Part shown: in pieces, positions 53,901-62,377 of the stretch | How positions within the stretch are numbered: the first letter of the stretch is position 1 | Layout of the letters: every line of letters begins with the position of its first letter | From: JBMYZL01 sp965661765 | Lineage (GTDB): Bacteria; Bacteroidota; Bacteroidia; Flavobacteriales_D; Sanyastnellaceae | Direction: 5' to 3' | Assembly (NCBI GenBank): GCA_965661765.1 | Contig: CBFIFE010000001.1 | Location: forward strand, 41,860-105,859 | DNA length: 64,000 bases | Made by a program: the position numbers and the translations under genes | Notes under the pieces: generated by a model | What the model was told of the DNA's origin: nothing | Seen by the model: the letters and a program-made list of their open reading frames with translations, nothing else | Databases searched by the model: none

Positions 53901-54105
53901 GGTTCGCCAAACGTTTGTCGACGGCCGCAGGTATTTCGATTGGGATGAGGACCAGGCGAAACGAACCTGGATGCGGACAGAGCGTGCACGGTTGATGGAA
54001 GCCATGCAAGACTTGCCGAGCAAACCCCAAGAAGAACGAAGGCGTCCGGCAGAGCGGATCCGACCAGAATACCATTGCGAAACCTTAACCGACGAGAACC
54101 GATGA
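50950..54105 (+). CDS. Secreted two-module amidohydrolase
   Basis: 1051 aa. Signal segment (IPLVFLLPLFGLLWGSVFA). The N-terminal module (about 45-470) has the amidohydrolase fold outline (GLHIYSAFVDLESDW ... VETMLGEVRPGAVANLLV) but no HxH. A beta-rich linker lies at about 470-620 (WKATFAWAGDTLRQ). The C-terminal module has the metal site PGIIDEHSHIAIS (His 663 and His 665), HITCHSYRQDE and SLEPGKDADFVIWDDHP, so it is probably the active imidazolonepropionase-like hydrolase. A zinc-dependent hydrolase of unknown substrate in the envelope. Start-stop overlap (ATGA) with the next gene indicates coupling. Confidence 0.85.
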   Translation: MPNPVNLTRRIPLVFLLPLFGLLWGSVFAQRDISTFPDNGTADKSAVRWALENVTVHVSPDQVISDATVVICNGRIEQIGPSEALALPEPIRRESYAGLHIYSAFVDLESDWALPPSSDQERRRGPQDLSDKRGAYGWNEAIRPEVAAAEAFDPTRESARTQREGLLQAGFGAVLTHHQDGLVRGSGSLVALGDNPRKALLQPMASSHFSFRKGSSSQDYPRSLMGAIALLKQTHFDAAWYENQFKQPGASVAEMNLSLAAFVENQSLPAIFHAGNWQDALRSLNLAEELGQTTPWIIQSGGDVYQRLGEFVDRSCRFILPVNFPEPFDVSDPYLSRWIGLDELKHWEMAPDNPLRVYQAGIPFALTAAGLKNPEKQWLPALQRIVASGVPAEEVLRAVTTTPATWLGVETMLGEVRPGAVANLLVTDGPIFEAGTALMENIVLGERHVFKDKNALDLSGTYDAVLDEKMGEIQVGKKKDGGWKATFAWAGDTLRQPLRLAAEQRQLTLGLTVDTLGLSGQIRLWGNIWRDSRIWEGSGTLPDGSTCTWSAIKRLDAEGTATTTAETLVPTRDRTGELIRPFVAFGNLEQPRQETLWIQHATLWTCGPDGVLEDGEMVIHNGKVLAVGTALDLASILGTKSAVQPTIIDARGLHITPGIIDEHSHIAISRGVNEGTQASSAEVEIGSALNSEDVNIYRQLAGGVTTSQLLHGSANPIGGQSALIKLRWGEDPEGLKFEDAPGFIKFALGENVKQSNWGDDYRSRFPQTRMGVEQVYYDLFVQAMEYKSRWQAHDRALSNMSIGARWRKEFPVPPRRDLEMETLVEILDGQRHITCHSYRQDEINMLMHVADSLGFKINTFTHILEGYKLADKLAAHGAGGSTFSDWWAYKYEVKDAIPYNGAVLHGQGVVTAINSDDDEMARRLNQEAAKAVKYGGVSEEDALKFVTLNPAKLLHIDDRVGSLEPGKDADFVIWDDHPLSMYAQVRQTFVDGRRYFDWDEDQAKRTWMRTERARLMEAMQDLPSKPQEERRRPAERIRPEYHCETLTDENR

Positions 54106-55424
54106 AGCAGTTGTTTGTCTTGGGGATGGCTTGTTTGGGCTGCTTGGCGCCGCTTTTGAGCCAGCCTGTACCTGCGCCTGAACAGGAGCAGTCCGTTTTG
54201 ATTTTGCACGGGACAGCTCACTTGGGAACGGGTGATGCGATTGTCGATGCAGCCATCGGGTTCCGAGCTGGCCGCATCGATTTTGTTGGGCGTGCCAGCC
54301 AAGCAGATCCGGGCCGTTACCAAACCGAAATCGACGCCACAGGCCAGCACATTTATCCGGGGTTCATTGCGCCGAACTCAACGCTGGGTTTGCAGGAGAT
54401 TGGCGCGGTCCGAGCCACTCGTGATGATTACGAGGTGGGCACATTCAAGCCCAATGTGCGTGCTTTGATCGCTTTCAACACGGACAGCGAAGTCACGCCG
54501 ACCGTGCGCTCGAATGGTGTTTTGGTCGGGCAGATTGTCCCGAGAGGCGGAACCATCAGCGGGTCGAGTGCCGTCGTGCACTTCGACGGCTGGAATTGGG
54601 AAGATGCAGCCATCGTCGAGGCTGATGGTGTGCACTTGAATTGGCCATCCATGCACCACAAGCACAGGGCTGACGGCTCCATTGACATTCGGAAGCGGAA
54701 AACCTACGACCAACAATTCGAGGAAATTCACCATTTTTTTGCGGAGGCTCAGGCCTATGCTTCAGGCACTTCCAATGTGCTTGTGCGCCCCAATCCCATG
54801 GACCTCCGTTATGAGGCGTTGCGCGGGGTCTTTTCGGGTGCTCAGCGCTTGTACGTGCATGCGGACGAATTGCGCGCCATCACCGAAGCGGTTCACTTCA
54901 AGCGCGCCTTTGAAATTCCACATCTCGTGATTGTCGGTGGCTATGATGCGCATTTGGTGGCAGACGTGCTGCGTGAAAACGAGGTCAGTGTGTTGCTGCG
55001 GCGTGTGCACGAATTGCCTTGGTACGCTGAGGATGACATTGATTTGCCTTACCGGTTGCCCAAGCTGCTCGAGGATGAGGGGGTCTTGTATGCGTTGCAG
55101 AATGCGGGTTCGATGGAGCACATGGGCACTCGAAATCTTCCATTCTACGCAGGAACTGCGCATGCCTATGGCTTGACCTATGAGCAGGCCGTCCGAAGCT
55201 TGACGTTGAATTCAGCCCAAATCTTGGGCATTGATGCCCTTTATGGTTCTCTGGAAACGGGAAAATCTGCGACGTTGTTCATCAGCACCGGTGATGCCTT
55301 GGATGTTCGTGGCAATGACATCACAACGGCCTTCATTGATGGACGATCGATCGATTTGGACAACCGCCAGAAGCAGTTGTATCGCAAGTTCCAGACAAAG
55401 TACGGCGCACCCATCATCGATTGA
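54102..55424 (+). CDS. Amidohydrolase-like protein lacking the HxH site
   Basis: 440 aa with a signal peptide (KQLFVLGMACLGCLAPLLS). The fold outline is that of amidohydrolases (ILHGTAHLGTGDAIVDAAIG, QHIYPGFIAPNSTLGLQEIG ... SLETGKSATLFISTGD), but the HxH expected after PGFI is replaced by PNS, so metal binding is doubtful. The ATG at 54102 overlaps the stop of the larger gene by 4 bp. The two may form one complex with an active and an inactive partner. Ends upstream of a strong terminator. Confidence 0.83.
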   Translation: MKQLFVLGMACLGCLAPLLSQPVPAPEQEQSVLILHGTAHLGTGDAIVDAAIGFRAGRIDFVGRASQADPGRYQTEIDATGQHIYPGFIAPNSTLGLQEIGAVRATRDDYEVGTFKPNVRALIAFNTDSEVTPTVRSNGVLVGQIVPRGGTISGSSAVVHFDGWNWEDAAIVEADGVHLNWPSMHHKHRADGSIDIRKRKTYDQQFEEIHHFFAEAQAYASGTSNVLVRPNPMDLRYEALRGVFSGAQRLYVHADELRAITEAVHFKRAFEIPHLVIVGGYDAHLVADVLRENEVSVLLRRVHELPWYAEDDIDLPYRLPKLLEDEGVLYALQNAGSMEHMGTRNLPFYAGTAHAYGLTYEQAVRSLTLNSAQILGIDALYGSLETGKSATLFISTGDALDVRGNDITTAFIDGRSIDLDNRQKQLYRKFQTKYGAPIID

Positions 55425-55459
55425 TGAGCGCAACGGCAAATCAGTGAAGGACAAAAAGA

Positions 55460-55493
55460 AAAGACCCTGCGATCGTGAAATTGCAGGGTCTTT
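55460..55493. terminator. Bidirectional terminator between amidohydrolase and muiA genes
   Basis: AAAGACCCTGC / GCAGGGTCTTT, perfect 11-bp stem with a 12-base loop. An A-rich run on the left gives a U-tract for the minus-strand muiA transcript; the TTT on the right serves the plus strand less well. Confidence 0.8.
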
Positions 55494-55514
55494 CGTGCTG
55501 TGGGCGGATTTCAA

Positions 55515-57467
55515 CTACTCGACCCGAAGCCCCATTTCTTTGGGCGCTTTGATTTCGTATTTCAGCTCGAAGGTCTTGGACTTGCCAGCGGGGATGTCCA
55601 AATCCCACAGGACTTGGCCGGTTTCATCGTCCAATGCGCCCCCGTCGAGTTTGAGTGCACTGATTTCAATGTCTTCACTCTCGGCGATGGGCATTTGATC
55701 ATCCACCTGGATGTGAATGTCGCTTCGCTTTCGATTTGTGATTTTGAACTCGTAAGCCCGCTGGTATTCACGCTTTCCACTGATGATGCTTGTCCGGTCT
55801 TCGCGGAGGGTGCGTTTGCGCCGGATTTGAATGCTTGGATCTGGACCGAGGGAGATGGCAAGGGTGTCCTCGACAAAGTCGAGTTGGAGTTGGCTTTCTC
55901 CAACGTAATCGTCTTCGAAGTAGATGTGCATCCGCCCGTCGAGCAAATCCAATTCCTCCCAGTCGGTGAACAAAGCAGTCAGGTACACTTGCGGGTCGAG
56001 CTTCGGGGTGGCTTGGTACAAGTACTCCACCGCCAACTCATGCGACAAAATGCGGACGGCATGCGGTTGATTGTCAGCAGGGATGTCGTATTTCGAACTG
56101 ATGTCAAACCGCGTTGAAGTGGGGCTGTACCCGATTTCAACTGCTGCGAAGTTCATGGCATTGGGGGCTTGGGCGTTGAAGTTTTCTCTCCGACGTTCGG
56201 CGCGTCCGCCGAATAGGGATTCTGCGTCTTCTTCCATGTTGATAGTCATTTCATCGAGCATGACGGACGAGGAGGAGAGGGCCACATTCATGACCGGCTG
56301 AGAAATGTTGATGGTTTCTTGGGCATACCCGGAGTAGGAATACGAGAGGTTGGAGACGTTTTGTGGGACAGCCATCGTGTAGAAACCGTTGACATCAGTG
56401 GTCGTGTAGGCACCATTGTTGGCACGGACTTGGGCCCCGATCAACGGGCTGCCGTTTTCATCATACAATTGGCCACGCACTTCTCGAATGTTCGGATTGT
56501 AGGGCTGTGACTTGAGCCAAGCGTTGGCCACAGACCCTTTCATGGCCCGACCAGTATAGGCGCCGTCGAGTTTGATGGGCGTCAAATTGGGCTTGGATCG
56601 GTTGCTGCTGGGTGTTCCCGTGGCGATGCTCATGCCGACGTTGTCCCAGTCTTCCCCAGTGGATTGACGGACCAAGGCTTGGTATTCCAACCGCAATGGA
56701 TCTTCGATGTCGGCGACGCGAGCGTTGTACGATGGCGTCCATCCAGCGTTTTGCATCCAATAACTCAACAACATCTTCCCTGCTTCCGTCGCGTCAGCCT
56801 CCACCCGGACCAAAATCTCCAGCCAAGTTTCCGTTTGAAACGGAGGCAAGGCATTCATCTGAAGCTGAAGGTCATTGATTTCGTTTTGAATTTTTTTGAC
56901 ATCCTCATCGATGGCTTTGCGGCCTTCGTGAATCGCCAAGAAACGCTCCCGGAAGAAGGTGTTCGCCCGCATCAGCCGGTCGAGATCGACACCGCTGTCC
57001 TTGACGGTGAAGGACTGGTTGTTGAGCAGCAGCTGTTCTTCTCGATCGAACAGGACGCGCTGGGCGTTGATTTCATTGATCCGTTGGCTGAGCGCCGTTT
57101 GCTGGCGCTGGAGGTCGTTCCGTTCTCGGGCACTCTCCGCGCCGCTGAGGGTGTCGGTGGCGTATCGGTGGGAAATGCTGAGAACCGTGAAATTGCCGTT
57201 GCCTGTGACGCGCAATTGATTGGGATCGATGGAGGTGTTGAGTTTTGTGAAGACCAACTCCGTCACACCCTTCGCCACGGACACGTCCGCAACGCGTTCG
57301 ACCTGGGCACCTTGCTGATAAACAACGACATGGTCAATTTCCGTGGCGATTTCTTTCTCCACGGCGTTGACCAATGTCATGTTCTCGCCAAGGGAGTGAG
57401 CTTCGGAATTTCCGATCCAAATCAAGAGAAGTGCCGTCATCAAGCGGCGTGAGCATCTGCCAGTCAT
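55515..57467 (-). CDS. MuiA-family protein with inserted carboxypeptidase-regulatory-like domain
   Basis: 650 aa from ATG 57467 (frame open to 57515). The N-terminal DUF4140-type region (VVVYQQGAQVERVADVSV) is followed by a coiled-coil stretch (RNDLQRQQTALSQRINEINA). The DUF4139-type region (SYWMQNAGWTPSYNARV onwards) is interrupted at about 340-400 by VRGQLYDENGSPLIGAQVR ... YTTTDVNGFYTMAVPQ, a carboxypeptidase-regulatory-like Ig fold, before the fold resumes (YLYQATPKLDPQVYLTALF). The family is annotated as mucoidy inhibitor A; the biochemical role is unknown. Located last in the aspS-brx-trpS run. Confidence 0.85.
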   Translation of the reverse strand: MTGRCSRRLMTALLLIWIGNSEAHSLGENMTLVNAVEKEIATEIDHVVVYQQGAQVERVADVSVAKGVTELVFTKLNTSIDPNQLRVTGNGNFTVLSISHRYATDTLSGAESARERNDLQRQQTALSQRINEINAQRVLFDREEQLLLNNQSFTVKDSGVDLDRLMRANTFFRERFLAIHEGRKAIDEDVKKIQNEINDLQLQMNALPPFQTETWLEILVRVEADATEAGKMLLSYWMQNAGWTPSYNARVADIEDPLRLEYQALVRQSTGEDWDNVGMSIATGTPSSNRSKPNLTPIKLDGAYTGRAMKGSVANAWLKSQPYNPNIREVRGQLYDENGSPLIGAQVRANNGAYTTTDVNGFYTMAVPQNVSNLSYSYSGYAQETINISQPVMNVALSSSSVMLDEMTINMEEDAESLFGGRAERRRENFNAQAPNAMNFAAVEIGYSPTSTRFDISSKYDIPADNQPHAVRILSHELAVEYLYQATPKLDPQVYLTALFTDWEELDLLDGRMHIYFEDDYVGESQLQLDFVEDTLAISLGPDPSIQIRRKRTLREDRTSIISGKREYQRAYEFKITNRKRSDIHIQVDDQMPIAESEDIEISALKLDGGALDDETGQVLWDLDIPAGKSKTFELKYEIKAPKEMGLRVE

Positions 57468-57479
57468 TTGTTCTGAAAT

Positions 57480-57497
57480 AGGGGTTCCTGCACCCCT
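57480..57497. promoter_or_regulatory. Short hairpin between trpS and the MuiA-family gene
   Basis: AGGGGT / ACCCCT with a 6-base loop, 12 bp upstream of the MuiA-family ATG; no T-run follows. Possibly an RNA processing or stability element. Confidence 0.3.
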
Positions 57498-57542
57498 GAA
57501 CAATGAGCGTGCCAAACTTCACAAAGCTTGGCCAAACAAATG

Positions 57543-58517
57543 TCAATATCCCGTTGCGCGGCGCACCCGAGAGAGCACGTTCGTCGCCAGGGGCTTCGCC
57601 TTTTCGGCACCTTTGGTCAGTTCATTGTCAATGGCTTGCGGATCAGCAAACCAACGATGAAATGCATCTCTTTCTGTCGCGAAACCGTCGACAATGGCGG
57701 CAAGCAATTCTTGCTTGGCGTGGCCCCATCCCAGTCCTCCGGCTCGGAGTCGCTCTCCCAACCCCGCCGCAGCCTGCTCACCGGCCACGACGGCATAAAG
57801 GGCAACAATGGGGTTGCTGTCTGGATCTTTCGGGTCTTCGAGCGCAGTGGCATCCGTGACAATTTCCTTGTTGATGCGCTTTTTGAGGGCTTTGGGGTCG
57901 TCGAAAACATTGAGCACGTTGTCCCGTGATTTCGACATCTTGCCGCCATCAAGCCCTGGCACGTACATGGTTTCTCGTTGTGTCATCTCCCGCGGGATCA
58001 CGAAAATCTCCTCGCCGACCTTGTGGTTGAAGCGACTCGCGACGTCGCGGGTCATCTCGAGGTGTTGGAGTTGGTCCTTCCCAACAGGCACGAAATCAGC
58101 GTCATACAGCAGAATGTCAGCGGCCATCAGCATCGGATAGCTGAAGAGCCCCGCATTGACATCGGCGAGTCGATCGGCCTTGTCTTTGAAACTGTGCGCC
58201 AGCGTCAGTCGGTTGTAGGGAAAGTAGCAACTGAGGTACCAGGCGAGCTCGGTCACCTCTGGGATGTCGCTTTGGCGGTAAAACACTGTGCGTTCCGTGT
58301 CGAGCCCCATGGCCAGCCAGGCCGCGGCCACAGCACGGGTGTTGTTTCGGAGTGTTTCGCCGTCCTTGATTTGGGTCAAAGAGTGCAAATCTGCGATGAA
58401 CAGGTAGCTCTCGTTGTCTGATGCCGATGCCAAATCAATCGCTGGCCGGATCGCTCCGAGCAGGTTGCCCAGGTGCGGGACCCCTGTGCTTTGAATGCCG
58501 GTGAGGATGCGCGCCAT
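57543..58517 (-). CDS. trpS: Tryptophanyl-tRNA synthetase
   Basis: 324 aa, normal bacterial size. Class I signatures: ILTGIQSTGVPHLGNLLGA (HIGH-type PHLGN) and GGKMSKSRDNV (KMSKS). YLFIADLHSLTQ and DILLYDADFVPVGKDQLQH are family blocks. Start at 58517 begins this conserved N-terminus; frame open to 58571 overlaps the brx gene. 13 bp after brx. Confidence 0.96.
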   Translation of the reverse strand: MARILTGIQSTGVPHLGNLLGAIRPAIDLASASDNESYLFIADLHSLTQIKDGETLRNNTRAVAAAWLAMGLDTERTVFYRQSDIPEVTELAWYLSCYFPYNRLTLAHSFKDKADRLADVNAGLFSYPMLMAADILLYDADFVPVGKDQLQHLEMTRDVASRFNHKVGEEIFVIPREMTQRETMYVPGLDGGKMSKSRDNVLNVFDDPKALKKRINKEIVTDATALEDPKDPDSNPIVALYAVVAGEQAAAGLGERLRAGGLGWGHAKQELLAAIVDGFATERDAFHRWFADPQAIDNELTKGAEKAKPLATNVLSRVRRATGY

Positions 58518-58530
58518 GGCCAGGAATGGT

Positions 58531-58941
58531 TCAGCAGTGCTCGTCGAAGGCCAACTGCAGGTTCTCTGCAATCATCTCGGCTGTCCGCCCTTCAATGTGA
58601 TGACGTTCAATCATGTGGACCAATTTGCCATTTTTGAAGAGCGCAATGCTCGGCGAACTGGGCGGGTAAGGCAACATGAATTTTCGTGCGCGATCAACGG
58701 CATCACGGTCCACGCCTGCGAAGGCGGTGGTCAATTTGCCGGGGACTTTGTTGTGTTGTACAGCCAACTTCACCGCAGGGCGCATGGAGCCGGCAGCACA
58801 GCCGCAGACGCTGTTCAGAACCACGAGCGTCGTGCCTTCGGCGTTCAGTGCGCCGTCGACGTCTTCAGCGGTGAGCAACTCTTCAAACCCCACAGCAGTG
58901 AGGTCGGTTTTCATCGGGGCAACGAGTTCAGGTGGGTACAT
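58531..58941 (-). CDS. Bacilliredoxin (BrxA/BrxB, YphP family)
   Basis: 136 aa. Characteristic NSVCGCAAGSMRPAV with the C-G-C redox site (Cys 46 and Cys 48), FAGVDRDAVDRARKFM and PYPPSSPSIALFKNG. In Bacillus these proteins remove bacillithiol from S-bacillithiolated proteins; homologues in Bacteroidota are common. Lies between aspS and trpS. Confidence 0.92.
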   Translation of the reverse strand: MYPPELVAPMKTDLTAVGFEELLTAEDVDGALNAEGTTLVVLNSVCGCAAGSMRPAVKLAVQHNKVPGKLTTAFAGVDRDAVDRARKFMLPYPPSSPSIALFKNGKLVHMIERHHIEGRTAEMIAENLQLAFDEHC

Positions 58942-58974
58942 GGAGAATCAATTTTTCTTGTCAAAGGTCGGGAC

Positions 58975-60732
58975 TCAGTCCTCCTTCTCAACAGTTGATG
59001 CGAGATGAAGTTCGTCATACTGCGCAGCGTCAATCGGACTGGGGGCGTCGATCATGACATCGCGGCCAGCATTGTTCTTCGGGAAGGCAATGAAATCTCG
59101 AATCGAGTCGCTTCCGCCAAACAGCGAGCAAAGGCGGTCAAAGCCCAGGGCCAGCCCGCCGTGGGGTGGTGCACCGTACTGAAATGCATTCATCAAAAAG
59201 CCAAACTGCGCTTCGGCTTCCTCTGGGCTGAAGCCCAGCAGGTCGAACATGCGGCTCTGAATGGCTTTGTCGTGGATCCGGATCGATCCGCCGCCGATTT
59301 CGACGCCGTTGATCACCATGTCGTAGGCATTGGCCCGAACAGCGGCCGGATCGGTATCGATGATGGCCATGTGGTCCGGCTTCGGTGAGGTGAACGGGTG
59401 GTGCATGGCGTGGTAGCGCTCGCTGTCTTCGTCCCATTCGAGCAGGGGAAAGTCAATGACCCACAATGGCCGGAACACCTTGGGATCGCGCAGGCCCAGG
59501 GCCGAACCCATGTGCAGACGGAGCTCGTTGAGTTGCTTTCGCGTCTTGTCGAGGTCGCCACTGAGCATGAGGATCAAATCGCCAGGCTTCGCCCCAGCAT
59601 GTGCAGCCCATGCCGCTTGGGCTTCAGCATTGAAAAATTTGTCGACGCTCGATTTGAAGGTCCCGTCTTCATTGACTTTGCAGTACACGAGCCCTTTGGC
59701 ACCGATTTGCGGACGCTTCACCCAATCGGTCAAGGCGTCGAGTTGCTTGCGAGTGTAGTTTGCGCAGCCCGGGGCGACAATGCCGAGAACGGCCTCTGCG
59801 CTGTCGAAGACGCCGAAGCCCTGGTTTTGGCCTACAGGCGCCATGTCCACGAACTCCATCCCAAACCGAACGTCTGGCTTATCGCTTCCATAACGGCGCA
59901 TCGCCTCATCGAACGTCATCCGCGGGAAGGCAGGCACTTCCACGCCCAGCACGACTTGGAACAAGTGCCGGACCAGCCCTTCAAAAGTGTTGAGAATGTC
60001 TTCTTGTTCCACAAAGGCCATCTCGCAGTCGATCTGGGTGAATTCCGGTTGGCGGTCTGCCCGGAGATCCTCGTCGCGGAAACACTTGACAATCTGGTAA
60101 TAGCGATCGAAACCGCTGACCATCAGCAATTGCTTGAAAGTTTGCGGCGATTGCGGCAGGGCGTAGAATTGACCCGGATTCATGCGGCTCGGCACGACAA
60201 AGTCGCGTGCGCCTTCTGGGGTGCTTTTGATCAAATACGGGGTTTCGACTTCCACAAAGGCAACGCTATCGAGGTATTTGCGGGTTTCGATGCTGATCCG
60301 GTGGCGGAGCATGAGGTTGTTCTGGACGGGCTTCCTCCGCAGGTCCAGGTAGCGGTACTGCATCCTCAAGTCGTCGCCGCCGTCGGTGTCGTCCTCAATG
60401 GTGAAAGGCGGTGTTTTGCTCGCATTCAGCAATTCGATCGACGTCACGTCCACTTCAATTTCGCCAGTGGGCATGTTCATGTTTTTCGACTCGCGTTCTC
60501 GAATGGTGCCGGTGACCTTCACAACGAACTCTCTTCCGAGCTTCCGAGCTTGCAAGCACAGTCCCTCGTTTGTGTCCATGTTGAATGCCAATTGCGTGAG
60601 CCCATAACGATCCCGGAGATCGACAAAGGTCATTCCGCCCAAGTCCCGGGTCCGTTGGACCCAACCACTCAAAGTCACAGAGGTTCCGGCGTGTTCGAGG
60701 CGGAGTTCGCCGCAGGTGTGGGTGCGATGCAT
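58975..60732 (-). CDS. aspS: Aspartyl-tRNA synthetase
   Basis: 585 aa, bacterial type with a GAD insertion domain. N-terminal OB fold (LSGWVQRTRDLGGMTFVDLR), class II motif 2 FRDEDLRADRQPEFTQID, and motif 3 GLALGFDRLCSLFGG. The ATG at 60732 begins the conserved MHRTHTCGELR; the frame is open to 60927, within the promoter region of the divergent gene. Whether it also makes Asp-tRNA-Asn (non-discriminating) cannot be told here. Confidence 0.97.
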   Translation of the reverse strand: MHRTHTCGELRLEHAGTSVTLSGWVQRTRDLGGMTFVDLRDRYGLTQLAFNMDTNEGLCLQARKLGREFVVKVTGTIRERESKNMNMPTGEIEVDVTSIELLNASKTPPFTIEDDTDGGDDLRMQYRYLDLRRKPVQNNLMLRHRISIETRKYLDSVAFVEVETPYLIKSTPEGARDFVVPSRMNPGQFYALPQSPQTFKQLLMVSGFDRYYQIVKCFRDEDLRADRQPEFTQIDCEMAFVEQEDILNTFEGLVRHLFQVVLGVEVPAFPRMTFDEAMRRYGSDKPDVRFGMEFVDMAPVGQNQGFGVFDSAEAVLGIVAPGCANYTRKQLDALTDWVKRPQIGAKGLVYCKVNEDGTFKSSVDKFFNAEAQAAWAAHAGAKPGDLILMLSGDLDKTRKQLNELRLHMGSALGLRDPKVFRPLWVIDFPLLEWDEDSERYHAMHHPFTSPKPDHMAIIDTDPAAVRANAYDMVINGVEIGGGSIRIHDKAIQSRMFDLLGFSPEEAEAQFGFLMNAFQYGAPPHGGLALGFDRLCSLFGGSDSIRDFIAFPKNNAGRDVMIDAPSPIDAAQYDELHLASTVEKED

Positions 60733-60750
60733 GCTGATTCGAATTCGGCC

Positions 60751-60759
60751 CGAAAGATA
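60751..60759 (-). promoter_or_regulatory. -7 box (TATCTTTCG) of aspS-brx-trpS-muiA
   Basis: TAnnTTTC, one mismatch from consensus; 18 bases before the aspS ATG. Confidence 0.45.
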
Positions 60760-60804
60760 CGGATGAAACCAGACCCAAAGGTGCTGATTCGGTCGGTTCT
60801 GCTG

Positions 60805-60812
60805 TAGTTTCG
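60805..60812 (+). promoter_or_regulatory. -7 box (TAGTTTCG) of the carboxyltransferase gene
   Basis: TAnnTTCG variant, five bases before the ATG at 60818. Confidence 0.5.
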
Positions 60813-60817
60813 CATGC

Positions 60818-62377
60818 ATGAGCGACAAGTCACAACACGAGGCCATTGCGCGGTTGGATGCCCTGCGCGAAGAAGCCCTTCTCGGCGGTGGGCAGCAGCG
60901 CATTGAGGCCCAGCACGAAAAAGGCAAGCTGACCGCACGGGAGCGCTTGGACCTTTTGCTGGATCCGGGAACCTTTCAAGAATTGGGGATGCTGGTGAAG
61001 CACCGATCGACGAATTTTGGCCTCGACAAACAGCGGTTTCTCGGGGATGGGGTGGTGACAGGGTATGGCAAAGTCAATGACAGGCTGGTCTATGTGTTCT
61101 CCCAGGATTTCACCGTGCTGGGGGGTTCGTTGGCCGAGGCGCATGCCGAGAAGATCTGCAAAGTGATGGATTTGGCGATGAAAAATGGCGCCCCTGTCAT
61201 CGGCCTCAACGATTCTGGCGGCGCACGCATTCAGGAAGGGGTGGTGTCGCTTGGAGGTTATGCGGACATCTTCTACCGGAATGTCCGTGCCAGCGGTGTG
61301 GTGCCGCAATTGAGTGCGATTTTGGGCCCTTGCGCCGGAGGGGCTGTGTATTCCCCGGCTTTGACGGACTTCATTTTCATGGCGGAAGGCACCAGTTACA
61401 TGTTTGTCACTGGGCCGAATGTGGTGAAAACGGTGACGCATGAGGAGGTGACTTCCGAGGACTTGGGGGGAGCGAAAGCGCATGGGGCCAAATCCGGCGT
61501 GACCCACTTCACCGCCCCCAACGAGGCTGCCGTCATTGAGCAATTGAAGCAGGTCCTCTCCTTCTTGCCGCAAAACTGCGAGGAGGTGCCGGGTCGTTTG
61601 GCCTACGCCCAGCAGCAAGATGAGAGCCGGCCTGGGCTCGACAGCATCATCCCCGCGAGCGCCCAACAACCTTACGACATTCGCGATGTGATTCAGGGTG
61701 TGGTCGATGGCGAATCGTTCACAGAAGTGCAGAAGGACCACGCGGAAAATATGGTCTGCGGGTTTGCCCGTCTCGCGGGTCGGAGCATCGGCATTGTGGC
61801 GAATCAGCCCGCATTTCTTGCGGGTGTCCTGGACATCAACGCCTCGACAAAGGCGGCCCGATTTGTTCGGACATGCGACAGTTTCAACGTGCCGCTTCTC
61901 GTCCTTGAGGACGTCCCCGGCTTCCTCCCGGGCACCGATCAAGAGTGGAATGGCATCATTTCCAATGGGGCCAAGCTGCTTTATGCATTCAGCGAGGCCA
62001 CCGTCCCGCGCATTACAGTGATCACCCGAAAGGCCTACGGTGGCGCTTATGATGTGATGAACAGCACGCACATCGGTGCGGATTTGGTCTATGCCTGGCC
62101 CACCGCGGAAATTGCTGTGATGGGGGCCAAAGGCGCTGCGGAAATCATTTTCAGGAAGGAAATCGCGGCTGCGTCAGATCCCGCGGCCAAGCTTGCGGAA
62201 AAGGAGGCCGAATACGCTGAGATGTTCGCTCATCCGTACAACGCTGCGGCGCGCGGCTATGTTGACGAAGTCATTTTGCCGAGAAACACCCGTGCCAAGC
62301 TCATCGCCGCCTACGAGATGCTTGAAAACAAAGTGGACACCTTGCCGCGCAAAAAGCACGGAAACATGCCTTTGTGA
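60818..62377 (+). CDS. pccB: Acyl-CoA (propionyl-CoA) carboxylase beta subunit
   Basis: 519 aa. The carboxyltransferase half that moves CO2 from biotin to propionyl- or acetyl-CoA. Family blocks: KLTARERLDLLLDPGTF, QDFTVLGGSLAEAHAEKI, PVIGLNDSGGARIQEGV, GPCAGGAVYSPALTDFIFM, VLEDVPGFLPGTDQEWNG, and ITRKAYGGAYDVMNS. No biotin carboxylase gene is adjacent. The ATG is followed by SDKSQHEAIARL; divergent from aspS. Confidence 0.94.
   Translation: MSDKSQHEAIARLDALREEALLGGGQQRIEAQHEKGKLTARERLDLLLDPGTFQELGMLVKHRSTNFGLDKQRFLGDGVVTGYGKVNDRLVYVFSQDFTVLGGSLAEAHAEKICKVMDLAMKNGAPVIGLNDSGGARIQEGVVSLGGYADIFYRNVRASGVVPQLSAILGPCAGGAVYSPALTDFIFMAEGTSYMFVTGPNVVKTVTHEEVTSEDLGGAKAHGAKSGVTHFTAPNEAAVIEQLKQVLSFLPQNCEEVPGRLAYAQQQDESRPGLDSIIPASAQQPYDIRDVIQGVVDGESFTEVQKDHAENMVCGFARLAGRSIGIVANQPAFLAGVLDINASTKAARFVRTCDSFNVPLLVLEDVPGFLPGTDQEWNGIISNGAKLLYAFSEATVPRITVITRKAYGGAYDVMNSTHIGADLVYAWPTAEIAVMGAKGAAEIIFRKEIAAASDPAAKLAEKEAEYAEMFAHPYNAAARGYVDEVILPRNTRAKLIAAYEMLENKVDTLPRKKHGNMPL

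Noticed and set aside
59398..60807. 469-aa open frame on the plus strand
   Set aside because: Antisense to aspS, which is complete on the minus strand.
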